Made by a program: the position numbers and the translations under genes. The notes under the pieces are model-generated. The model ran no database searches and was not told where the DNA came from. It saw only the letters and a program-made list of their open reading frames with translations. This document shows, in pieces, positions 1 to 5,586 of a stretch of DNA of 6,631 bases (its first letter is position 1; each line of letters begins with the position of its first letter). Location: NCBI GenBank assembly GCA_031273365.1, contig JAISSA010000083.1, positions 1-6,631 on the forward strand, written 5' to 3'. This DNA comes from Synergistaceae bacterium (GTDB lineage: Bacteria > Synergistota > Synergistia > Synergistales > Aminobacteriaceae).

Positions 1-226
1 GGGCAGCGCCTGCTCCTCGGGCTCGCTCGATCCCTCGCACGTCCTGATGGCGATCGGCCTGACGCACGAGCAGGCGCACGGGTCCCTGCGCATGACGCTG
101 GGGCGCGGCACGACCGAGGAGCATATCGATTACGTCCTCCGGACGCTGCCGGAAATCGTGGCGAAACGGCGCGAAATGTCGCCGCTGTGGGAAGATTATC
201 TGAAGAAAATCGGAGAGAAAAAGTAA
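1..226 (+). CDS. nifS: Cysteine desulfurase NifS/IscS type, C-terminal part (5' end outside window)
   Basis: This is the last 74 codons of a PLP-dependent cysteine desulfurase, read from base 2 to a TAA at 224-226. The family removes sulfur from L-cysteine as an enzyme-bound persulfide and passes it to an Fe-S scaffold in the cytoplasm. The visible part begins with GSACSSGSLDPSHVL, which contains the loop Cys that carries the persulfide (fourth visible residue) in the class I NifS/IscS context. It continues with SLRMTLGRGTTEEHIDYV, the conserved C-terminal domain strand and helix. The PLP lysine and the rest of the fold lie upstream of the window. The gene sits 72 nt before a NifU scaffold on the same strand, the usual sulfur donor and scaffold pairing. 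Naming it nifS rather than iscS rests on that pairing with a lone NifU; enzymatic identity is secure, the exact subfamily less so. Confidence 0.93.
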   Translation, partial: GSACSSGSLDPSHVLMAIGLTHEQAHGSLRMTLGRGTTEEHIDYVLRTLPEIVAKRREMSPLWEDYLKKIGEKK

Positions 227-236
227 TTTGGTAATT

Positions 237-276
237 TTTTCGAGAGGCTCTTTTCGAGAGAAGATTTTTTGAGAGA
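237..276 (+). repeat. Three short direct repeats in the nifS-nifU spacer
   Basis: The 10-mer TTTTCGAGAG occurs exactly at 237-246 and 251-260, and with one mismatch (TTTTTGAGAG) at 266-275, giving periods of 14 and 15 nt. The copies fill most of the 72-nt gap between nifS and nifU. Inside the region CTCT and AGAG can also pair as a small hairpin around 249-260. A role in differential expression or mRNA processing between the two genes is only a guess; simple slippage is an equally good explanation. Confidence 0.6.
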
Positions 277-298
277 GGGATTGAAGGGGGTTTTAAAA

Positions 299-730
299 AT
301 GGCGCTGGCGTACAGCGAGAAGGTAATGGAGCATTTCAGCAATCCACGGAACGTGGGAGAGATCGAAAATCCGGATGGGGTCGGCGAGGCAGGGAACCCA
401 AAATGTGGGGACATCATGAAGATCTATCTCCGAGTGAAGCGGAACGTCATCGAGGACGTAAAGTTCAAGACGTTCGGATGTGCGTCGGCGATCGCGTCTT
501 CCAGCATGGCGACGGAGATGATCAGGGGAAAGACGGTCGATGAAGCCTGGGATCTGACCAATACGGCCGTGGCCGAGGCCCTGGACGGGCTGCCGCCCAT
601 AAAAATGCACTGCTCTGTTCTGGCGGAGGAGGCCATACACAGGGCGATCAACGATTATCGCGAAAAACACGGGTTCGACGTCATCCCGATGAAGGATTAC
701 GGCGACGAACACGAAGTCTGTCCCGTGTAG
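299..730 (+). CDS. nifU: Fe-S cluster assembly scaffold, NifU/IscU type
   Basis: This is a complete 143-residue U-type scaffold on which [2Fe-2S] clusters are built from iron and NifS-derived sulfur before transfer to apo-proteins in the cytoplasm. The three cluster ligands are present: C36 in NPKCGD with the conserved Asp at 38, C61 in FGCASAIASSS, and C105 in KMHC. The LPPIK motif (98-102) followed by H104-C105 is the IscU/NifU pattern recognised by HscA-type chaperones. It also separates the protein from SufU, which lacks that His and has an insertion. The NifU C-terminal Nfu domain is absent, so this is the short scaffold form. The C-terminal tail (about 125-143) ends in an extra, non-canonical Cys at 141. 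ATG 299 is chosen because the family starts at this point and a GGGGG stretch lies 8 nt upstream; an in-frame TTG at 269 would add ten unconserved residues. It follows nifS directly and is probably co-transcribed with it. Confidence 0.95.
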   Translation: MALAYSEKVMEHFSNPRNVGEIENPDGVGEAGNPKCGDIMKIYLRVKRNVIEDVKFKTFGCASAIASSSMATEMIRGKTVDEAWDLTNTAVAEALDGLPPIKMHCSVLAEEAIHRAINDYREKHGFDVIPMKDYGDEHEVCPV

Positions 731-749
731 ACGGGCAGCGGCGTAAAAT

Positions 750-1337
750 ATGGAGGCCAGACGACGCTGTGGCTGGTGCGGAACGGACGAGCTTTACACC
801 AGGTACCATGACGAAGAATGGGGCGCTCCCGTCCGCGACGATCGAAAGCTCTTCGAGTTCATCACTCTGGAGGGGGCGCAGGCCGGGCTTTCCTGGCTGA
901 CGATACTGAGGCGGCGCGAAAACTACCGCGCTGCCTTCTTCCTGTTCGATCCACTGAAGGTAGCGTCTCTCGGCCCTGACGACGTGGACCGTCTGATGCA
1001 GAACGCCGGGATCATCCGCAACAAAAGAAAAATCGAGTCCGTGATCACGAACGCCCGCGCGTTTCTGGACGTGGCGGAGGAGTTTGGCTCGTTCTCCGCT
1101 TACCTGTGGGGTTACGTCGACGGAAGCCCGATCGTCAACCGCTGGAGCGACGCATCGCAGGTTCCGGCCGTCGTTCCCCTCGCCGAAAAGATCAGCAGGG
1201 ACATGAAACGCCGGGGCTTCTCGTTTTTCGGTCCCACCGTCTGCTATGCCCACATGCAGGCCACGGGCATGGTCAACGATCACCTGACGAGCTGTTTTCG
1301 GCACGCCGAACTCGCGCGGCCCTCAGACGGGCAATAA
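750..1337 (+). CDS. tag: DNA-3-methyladenine glycosylase I (Tag)
   Basis: This 195-residue protein belongs to the helix-hairpin-helix-like Tag family, which excises 3-methyladenine from alkylated DNA as the first step of base excision repair. Alignment from memory with E. coli Tag gives the zinc ligands as C7 (RCGW), H20 (YHDEEWG), H178 (VNDH) and C182. The base-pocket residues are Y19, E41 (LEGAQAGLSW) and W49. Other hallmarks are RRRENYR (54-60) and NAGIIRNKRKI (85-95). Length is normal for the family (E. coli 187). The ATG at 750 follows the nifU stop by 19 nt and has only a weak purine-rich site, so translation may depend partly on coupling to nifU. It is the only plausible start, because the Cys ligand lies seven residues in. 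Its link with Fe-S assembly looks positional rather than functional: Tag binds zinc, not an Fe-S cluster. Confidence 0.95.
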   Translation: MEARRRCGWCGTDELYTRYHDEEWGAPVRDDRKLFEFITLEGAQAGLSWLTILRRRENYRAAFFLFDPLKVASLGPDDVDRLMQNAGIIRNKRKIESVITNARAFLDVAEEFGSFSAYLWGYVDGSPIVNRWSDASQVPAVVPLAEKISRDMKRRGFSFFGPTVCYAHMQATGMVNDHLTSCFRHAELARPSDGQ

Positions 1338-1349
1338 GAGAAAAAGCGG

Positions 1350-1386
1350 CGGGGTCATGGGGGCCACGCTGCCCCCATGGGCTTGA
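1350..1386. repeat. GC-rich intergenic palindrome downstream of tag
   Basis: CATGGGGGC (1356-1364) and GCCCCCATG (1371-1379) form a perfect 9-bp stem with a 6-nt loop. It starts 19 nt after the tag stop. No T-run follows on either strand (downstream is GGCTTGAAAAT), so it is not a canonical intrinsic terminator, although it could protect the tag mRNA 3' end. The flanks begin CGGGGTCA and end GGGCTTGA, closely like the ends of the two-hairpin element at 6380-6446. Confidence 0.6.
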
Positions 1387-1418
1387 AAATAAGAGCCGCT
1401 GTGTTTTACCACAGCGGC
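1385..1418 (-). terminator. Candidate second intrinsic terminator of the proXWV operon
   Basis: GCCGCTGTG (1395-1403) and CACAGCGGC (1410-1418) make a perfect 9-bp GC-rich stem with a 6-nt loop. On the minus strand it is followed by TCTTATTTTC (1394 down to 1385), a moderate U-rich tract. On the plus strand there is no U-tract. It lies about 200 nt beyond the proV stop, so it would act as a backup to the nearer hairpin at 1583-1601. Confidence 0.5.
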
Positions 1419-1582
1419 CTGTTGGAGGATGTGAGTCTGAACTGTCTTCTGCGTTTCACGCGCATCTATGTACCACAGGGACCATGTTTACCACAGTCCT
1501 CATCCTGCGAAAGATGGTACCATACGCGCTGCGTGCGCCGGAAGGATTTTTGGCGTAGGCAAAAAATGCCAACTTCAGCGTG
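1419..1582. other. Non-coding convergent spacer with recurring TACCACAG motif
   Basis: No open reading frame with a credible start, ribosome binding site or family resemblance is visible here. TACCACAG occurs at 1407-1414, 1471-1478 and 1489-1496; the first copy lies in the flanking hairpin. AGGATG (1426-1431) can pair with CATCCT (1501-1506), and ACTGT (1441-1445) with ACAGT (1493-1497), enclosing the two later motif copies. I do not recognise a known RNA family or riboswitch. Confidence 0.4.
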
Positions 1583-1601
1583 AAAAATACGGACTATCCG
1601 T
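1583..1601 (-). terminator. Short intrinsic terminator after proV
   Basis: On the minus strand ACGGA-TAG-TCCGT (1601 down to 1589) is followed by ATTTTTC (1588 down to 1582). The stem is only 5 bp with a 3-nt loop, so it would be weak, but its position 16 nt after the proV stop codon is right for the end of the ABC operon. Confidence 0.5.
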
Positions 1602-1616
1602 TCAGGCCCCGTTACT

Positions 1617-2807
1617 TCAGGAGAGGCTCGACAGAATTGCGGCGCGGCTGACGATGCCCTCGAGGCGTCCCCGATCGTCGAGGACGGCCAGGGGGAAGGG
1701 GGTATCGGACGCGGCGCCGATGATGTCGCCGATCAGAACGTCATGCCCCACCTGCGGCACGTCGCGCGTAATAATGGAAGAGACCGAAGAAAGTTTGTCG
1801 AGCCTGGCCTGCAGCGCGGCGGTCAGCGTCACGATGCCGATGAACTCCATCCCCCGGCCGATCACGTAGGCCGTCGAGACGTCGTTCACGCGCATCTCCC
1901 TGATGGCGGTCAGGGGATCGGCCTGCTCGCGAATCAGGCAGGACGGGGTGATCATGATGTGCCGCACGCTCAAAACCTTCGTTTTGTCGATGCTGTTCAG
2001 AAATTCCCTGACGTAATCGTTGGCCGGGGAAAGCGCCAGCTCCGTCGGCGTCCCCAGCTGTTCGACGCGTCCGTCGCGCATGATGCCCACCGTGTCGCCC
2101 ATCTTGAAGGCCTCGTCGATGTCGTGGGTGATGAACACGATGGTCTTGCCCAGTTTCTTCTGTATCGAAAGCAGTTCGAACTGCATGTCGCGCCGGGCCA
2201 GAGGATCCAGCGCCGAAAAGGGCTCGTCCATCAGAAGAAGCTCGGGATCGTTGCAGAGGGCGCGGGCGATGCCGACGCGCTGCTTCATTCCGCCGGAGAG
2301 GTCGTCGATCGATTTGTTCTCCCAGCCTTCGAGCCCGACCAGCTCGATCATCTCCATTGCCCTGCGCTCGCGCTCGCCTCTGCCGACCCCGCGGACATCC
2401 AGCCCGTAGGCCACGTTGCCCAGAACGTTTCTGTGATTCATCAGGCCGAAGCTCTGGAACACCATGGATATTTTGGAACGCCGCAGCTCGTACAGCTCCC
2501 TTTTGTCCATGCGAACGACGTCGCGCCCCTCGAAGAGGATCTCGCCGGAGGAGGGGCGCTGGAGCATGTTGACGCAGCGCACGACGGTCGATTTGCCGCT
2601 GCCGGACAGGCCGATCAGGGCGAAGATCTTCCCCCGCTCCACGTCGAACGACACGTCGTTCACCGCCACGGTTACGCCGGTCTTCTTCAGGATGTCGTTC
2701 TTGCCGGCGCCTTCCTGCAGCATTTTCCGCGCCGCCGTCCGGTTGATCCCGAAGAACTTGCGAAGATGCCGAACGCTCAGGAGCACGTCGGAGTTTTCCC
2801 GGCTCAT
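1617..2807 (-). CDS. proV: Glycine betaine/proline-type ABC transporter ATPase with tandem CBS domains (ProV/OpuAA)
   Basis: This 396-residue ATPase energises uptake of glycine betaine or a related quaternary amine at the inner face of the membrane. Motifs in order: Walker A GLSGSGKS (66-73), Q-loop Q118 in VFQSFGLM, signature LSGGMKQR (170-177), Walker B LLLMDEP with catalytic E195, and switch H228 in FITHDIDEA. The N-terminal region of about 45 residues before the core strand (VAVNDVSF) is the ProV-type extension. After about residue 280 come two CBS modules (roughly 282-335 and 345-394; the second ends VLDDRGRLEGIVSRAAIL). In OpuA-type importers such CBS pairs act as ionic-strength or nucleotide sensors. 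Length matches E. coli ProV (400). The ATG at 2805-2807 overlaps the permease stop in an ATGA arrangement, indicating translational coupling, with GGGAAAG a few bases upstream. Substrate identity is inferred from family only. Confidence 0.93.
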   Translation of the reverse strand: MSRENSDVLLSVRHLRKFFGINRTAARKMLQEGAGKNDILKKTGVTVAVNDVSFDVERGKIFALIGLSGSGKSTVVRCVNMLQRPSSGEILFEGRDVVRMDKRELYELRRSKISMVFQSFGLMNHRNVLGNVAYGLDVRGVGRGERERRAMEMIELVGLEGWENKSIDDLSGGMKQRVGIARALCNDPELLLMDEPFSALDPLARRDMQFELLSIQKKLGKTIVFITHDIDEAFKMGDTVGIMRDGRVEQLGTPTELALSPANDYVREFLNSIDKTKVLSVRHIMITPSCLIREQADPLTAIREMRVNDVSTAYVIGRGMEFIGIVTLTAALQARLDKLSSVSSIITRDVPQVGHDVLIGDIIGAASDTPFPLAVLDDRGRLEGIVSRAAILSSLS

Positions 2808-3676
2808 CGGTCTTTCCCGCTTCTTTTCCTGATGGACCCCTGGGTCAGGCGGTCCAGAATGATGGCGATAAAGACGATCGAAACGCCGGGCATCAGGGCG
2901 CGTCCCATCTCCGTCCGGTTGGTGGCGACCAGAATTTCCATGCCCAGCCCGTTAGCGCCGATCAGGGCGCAGGTGACCACCATCCCCATTGCCATCATGA
3001 TGGTCTGGTTGACGCCCGTCATGATGGTGGGCAGGGCCTGGGGCACCTGAACGCTGAACAGAAGCTGCAACCGGCTGGAGCCGAAAGCGATTCCCGCCTC
3101 GACGACCTCACGGTCCACGTGTCGTATCCCGTGACTGGTCAGGCGGATCATCGGCACGACAGAATAGATCAGCGTCGCCATGACGGCGGGAGTCTTGCCC
3201 ACGCTGAAGAGCATCGCCGCCGGGATCAGGTAGACAAAGGACGGGATCGTCTGCATGAAGTCCATAACGGGCTGCATGACCGTCTCGACGTGGCGGTTCA
3301 TGGCGACCACCACGCCCATGGGAAACCCCAGCGCCAGCGCCAGCGAAACGGAGACCACGATAATGGAAAGCGTTTCGAGCATCAGCTTCCACAGCCCGAA
3401 GGTTCCAATGAAAAAGAGCATCACCCCGTAAAGGAAGCCGATCCACCACCTGCGGCCGGTTTTATAGCCCGCCCAGATCACCAGCAAAATCAGCGCCCAC
3501 CAGGGAATCATGCCCAGAAGCGCCTCGATGCCGTTGAGCATCCAGACCGTAACGCTCTTGATCGCGGAGAGCGAGGCCCGGTGATTTCGGCTGAACTGCC
3601 GTATGCCGTCGTCGATGGCGCTGCCGGGGTTGAAGACAAAAGCCTGAGGAAATTTCAAAATCCAGTCGTACATCAT
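2804..3676 (-). CDS. proW: Glycine betaine-type ABC transporter permease (ProW/OpuAB)
   Basis: This is the single membrane subunit of the importer, 290 residues from the ATG at 3674-3676. That start has AGG 8 nt upstream; a TTG at 3689-3691 and a second ATG at 3671-3673 are alternatives. An N-terminal, mostly polar stretch of about 55 residues contains YDWILKFPQAF, a typical ProW beginning. Hydrophobic segments follow at about 58-71, 78-96, 99-126, 144-159, 164-178, 217-240 and 263-275. The conserved MQTIPSFVYLIP (about 141-152) is characteristic of the ProW/OpuAB family. The EAA loop that contacts the ATPase begins EAGIAFG (193-199) and runs to the ALP at about 214-216. Length is nearer to OpuAB (about 280) than to E. 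coli ProW (354), which has a longer N-terminus. It lies 24 nt after proX and overlaps proV by 4 nt, so all three genes are one operon. Confidence 0.92.
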   Translation of the reverse strand: MMYDWILKFPQAFVFNPGSAIDDGIRQFSRNHRASLSAIKSVTVWMLNGIEALLGMIPWWALILLVIWAGYKTGRRWWIGFLYGVMLFFIGTFGLWKLMLETLSIIVVSVSLALALGFPMGVVVAMNRHVETVMQPVMDFMQTIPSFVYLIPAAMLFSVGKTPAVMATLIYSVVPMIRLTSHGIRHVDREVVEAGIAFGSSRLQLLFSVQVPQALPTIMTGVNQTIMMAMGMVVTCALIGANGLGMEILVATNRTEMGRALMPGVSIVFIAIILDRLTQGSIRKRSGKDR

Positions 3677-3700
3677 GGGGCGAACCTGCAAACCGGGAAT

Positions 3701-4693
3701 TTACAGACTGGACAGGGCGTCGCGTACCTTCTTCGCCTGCGTCGGGGTCAGCCAGCCGTCCAAAAGCGCGTCGTGCTCCTTCAGGAACCACACGGCCGCC
3801 CGGGCGTGGTTTTCCTTTGTCTCCTCGAGGTGCGCCAGAGCCTCGGAGACGAGGGCGGAGCCCGTCCTGTACTTTTTGAAAAAATCGAGAAGCTCCGGGG
3901 CCTTTTCGGGGAAATGCCCTCCACAGACGATCCGAAGGGCCTGTTTGGGAATTTCGCACGCCCCCTTCCGGTAGAGGTCGGGGTCGTAAGGCGCGTCGCC
4001 CAGCAGCACGACCTCCAGCCTGCCCGTGATCCACGTGGGCTCGTAGCAATACCCGACCCACGGCTCGCCCAGGTTGTACGCGCCGGCCAGAGACGCGAAG
4101 AGCACGGCCTCGCTGCCCACACGGAAATAGTTGTATCCCTCGTTCAGTCCGTAGTACTCGTATTTTTTGAACAGAACCTCGTCGATCATCCACCCGGGGA
4201 TTGCCCCGTAGATACGCCCCCGGCCGGGGGCCTCGGGGTCTTTGAACACGTCGGCGTACCTGACGAGGTCCGCCACGTTCTTCAGATCGGGAGCCACAGG
4301 ACTGATGCCGCGCTCGGGATCGCCCTCGATGACGTAACGGGGGACGTAGAAGCCCTGAGCGCTGTCGGGCACCAGAATCCCCAGAGGAACGATATCCTTC
4401 CGGGCGACGTCGTCCTGATAGGTGGCGACGTTGTCCGTCCAGCTTTCGATGTCGAGGTCCACGTCGCCGTTGATCATGCCCTGCCAGTTCAGCGTGGACG
4501 ACCCGGTGGAAAATTCCACCTCATAGCCCTCGAATCCATTTTCGACGATGAACTTTGCGACTTCGTTGTGAAACATCTGGCTGTCCCACTGGTTGTTGGT
4601 GAAAACTATCGTCTGAGAAGCGACCGCCGCAGCGACCGGCAACAGGCTCAAAAACGTCATGACAAAAAACACGCGGGTAAATTTTCCGAACAT
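3701..4693 (-). CDS. proX: Periplasmic glycine betaine/quaternary amine-binding protein (ProX/OpuAC domain)
   Basis: This 330-residue solute-binding protein captures substrate in the periplasm and delivers it to the ProWV complex. A signal peptide is clear: KFTR near the start, a hydrophobic core FFVMTFLSLLPVAAAV, and a probable signal peptidase I site around AVAS-Q (residues 23-27). There is no lipobox Cys, so it is soluble rather than lipid-anchored. The mature domain starts TIVFTNNQWDSQMFHNEV and includes GDVDLDIESW, typical of OpuAC-domain proteins. Trp residues at 36, 70, 85, 168, 212 and 221 are candidates for the aromatic cage that binds quaternary ammonium groups; which ones do so cannot be told by eye. 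ATG 4691-4693 is chosen; an in-frame GTG at 4703-4705 sits inside the GGAG ribosome site and is unlikely. The GGAG is about 11 nt from the ATG, slightly long. It is the first gene of the operon. Choline, carnitine or proline betaine are possible alternative ligands. Confidence 0.9.
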   Translation of the reverse strand: MFGKFTRVFFVMTFLSLLPVAAAVASQTIVFTNNQWDSQMFHNEVAKFIVENGFEGYEVEFSTGSSTLNWQGMINGDVDLDIESWTDNVATYQDDVARKDIVPLGILVPDSAQGFYVPRYVIEGDPERGISPVAPDLKNVADLVRYADVFKDPEAPGRGRIYGAIPGWMIDEVLFKKYEYYGLNEGYNYFRVGSEAVLFASLAGAYNLGEPWVGYCYEPTWITGRLEVVLLGDAPYDPDLYRKGACEIPKQALRIVCGGHFPEKAPELLDFFKKYRTGSALVSEALAHLEETKENHARAAVWFLKEHDALLDGWLTPTQAKKVRDALSSL

Positions 4694-4784
4694 AATATCA
4701 TCCACTCCTTTTAATAGTGCCCGTCCGGGCTGGAATTCGTACGATTAAGGCCTCCCTGTTCCCAAGCGATATGTGAATTGTTTA

Positions 4785-4813
4785 AATATACCTTACGTGG
4801 GCCCGTTTGTCAA
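4785..4813 (-). promoter_or_regulatory. Near-consensus sigma70-type promoter of the proXWV operon
   Basis: On the minus strand TTGACA (4813 down to 4808, a perfect -35) is followed after exactly 17 nt by TATATT (4790 down to 4785, five of six to the -10 consensus). Transcription would start near 4778, leaving a leader of about 85 nt before the proX ATG at 4693. The strength of the core promoter suggests high basal expression, or control by a repressor or by DNA topology rather than by a required activator. Confidence 0.8.
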
Positions 4814-4871
4814 AATACTCCTGAAAAATTCGTAAACGTTCAGGCCGGGTGGGCGATGTGGGGCTTAAACG

Positions 4872-4889
4872 CCTGCCGAAACGGGCAGG
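4872..4889. promoter_or_regulatory. Dyad upstream of the kinase-like gene's -10 box
   Basis: CCTGCC (4872-4877) and GGCAGG (4884-4889) form a perfect 6-bp inverted repeat with a 6-nt gap, centred about 45 bp upstream of the TATAAT box at 4922. It lies in the divergent region between two promoters. It could be an operator for a dimeric regulator of either side. No T-run follows, so it is not a terminator. The regulator is unknown. Confidence 0.35.
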
Positions 4890-4921
4890 TCGGCGGAGGG
4901 CTGCAGACGGCTCTTCCGCGT

Positions 4922-4927
4922 TATAAT
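4922..4927 (+). promoter_or_regulatory. -10 box (TATAAT) for the kinase-like gene
   Basis: A perfect TATAAT lies 38 nt before the ATG at 4966. No good -35 hexamer is found 16-18 nt upstream (the sequence there is around GGGCTGCA), so the promoter may be weak or activator-dependent. Expected transcript start is near 4934, which places the GAGGAGG ribosome site inside the leader. Confidence 0.55.
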
Positions 4928-4965
4928 TTCTGTATTCGTTCAAACCATCATGAGGAGGCGAACAA

Positions 4966-5586
4966 ATGGAGAACCTGATCATCACCATCAGCAGGGAGTT
5001 CGGCAGCGGGGGGCGGCAGGTGGGGGAGAAACTTGCCGAAAAGCTGGGGCTTGCCTTTTACGACAGGGCGCTGATCAATCTGGCCTCGATAAAGAGCGGC
5101 CTGGACCCCCACATCTTCGAACAGGCAGAAGAAGAGGCCACCAGCAAATTTCTGTTCAACATGGCCATTGGCGGCTACGTGTCGACGGGCATTTTTTCTC
5201 AGGTCAGCGTTCCCATCTGTGATCAGGTTTTTTTCGCTCAGTCAAAGGCCATCGAGGAGATTGCGGAACAAAAAAACTGCGTCATCATCGGACGCTGCGC
5301 GAACTACATTCTGCGTGACCGCCCGGGGCTCGTGCGGGTGTTCGTCTACGGCGACGCGAAGGACCGCCTTCACCGCATCACCCGCGAATACGGCATCCCG
5401 GAGGAGAAGGCCGAGTCACGCCTGACGCAGGTGGACAGGGGCAGAAGGAACTACTACGAGCATTACGCGAACGAGGAATGGGGGACCCTGAAACTGTACG
5501 ATCTCGCGGTCAACACGAGTTTCACGGGCATCGACGGCGCGGTGAAGGTGATCAGCGCGATGGTGGGGCAACCGTCGGAGGTTTAG
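4966..5586 (+). CDS. Cytidylate-kinase-like family protein (orphan P-loop kinase-like)
   Basis: This 206-residue cytoplasmic protein resembles the cytidylate kinase-like family (distinct from housekeeping Cmk), whose substrate is not established to my knowledge. It starts IITISREFGSGGRQVGEKLA (5-24), where the usual GxxGxGK(S/T) loop is replaced by GSGGR without the Lys-Ser/Thr pair; this form is normal for the family. FYDRALI (31-37) corresponds to the NMP-binding segment entry. VIIGRCANYIL (106-116) is the conserved central strand and helix. The lid-like RGRRNYYEHY (158-167) is followed by WG and the C-terminal YDLAVNTS (178-185), a typical NMP-kinase ending. The ATG at 4966 has a very strong GAGGAGG site 7 nt upstream. 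It stands alone on the plus strand, divergent from proX. Its 3' end overlaps the opposing small gene by 35 nt, and no clear terminator follows. Confidence 0.82.
   Translation: MENLIITISREFGSGGRQVGEKLAEKLGLAFYDRALINLASIKSGLDPHIFEQAEEEATSKFLFNMAIGGYVSTGIFSQVSVPICDQVFFAQSKAIEEIAEQKNCVIIGRCANYILRDRPGLVRVFVYGDAKDRLHRITREYGIPEEKAESRLTQVDRGRRNYYEHYANEEWGTLKLYDLAVNTSFTGIDGAVKVISAMVGQPSEV

Noticed and set aside
1106..1869. Plus-strand frames running from tag through the spacer into proV
   Set aside because: They are out-of-frame shadows of tag and antisense to proV. The spacer part has no ribosome site or domain signal.
1743..3050. Long plus-strand open frame (435 codons) antisense to proV and proW
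   Set aside because: It lies opposite two clear ABC transporter genes. The translation is His/Arg/Asp-rich with no recognisable domain, as expected for a shadow frame in GC-rich DNA.
3119..4714. Long plus-strand open frame (531 codons) antisense to proW and proX
   Set aside because: Same reasoning: antisense to well supported genes, low-complexity charged composition, and no ribosome site.
4778..4988. Small open frames on both strands in the proX/kinase-like divergent spacer
   Set aside because: They run across the strong proX promoter and the kinase-like gene's TATAAT box and ribosome site, and have no credible starts.
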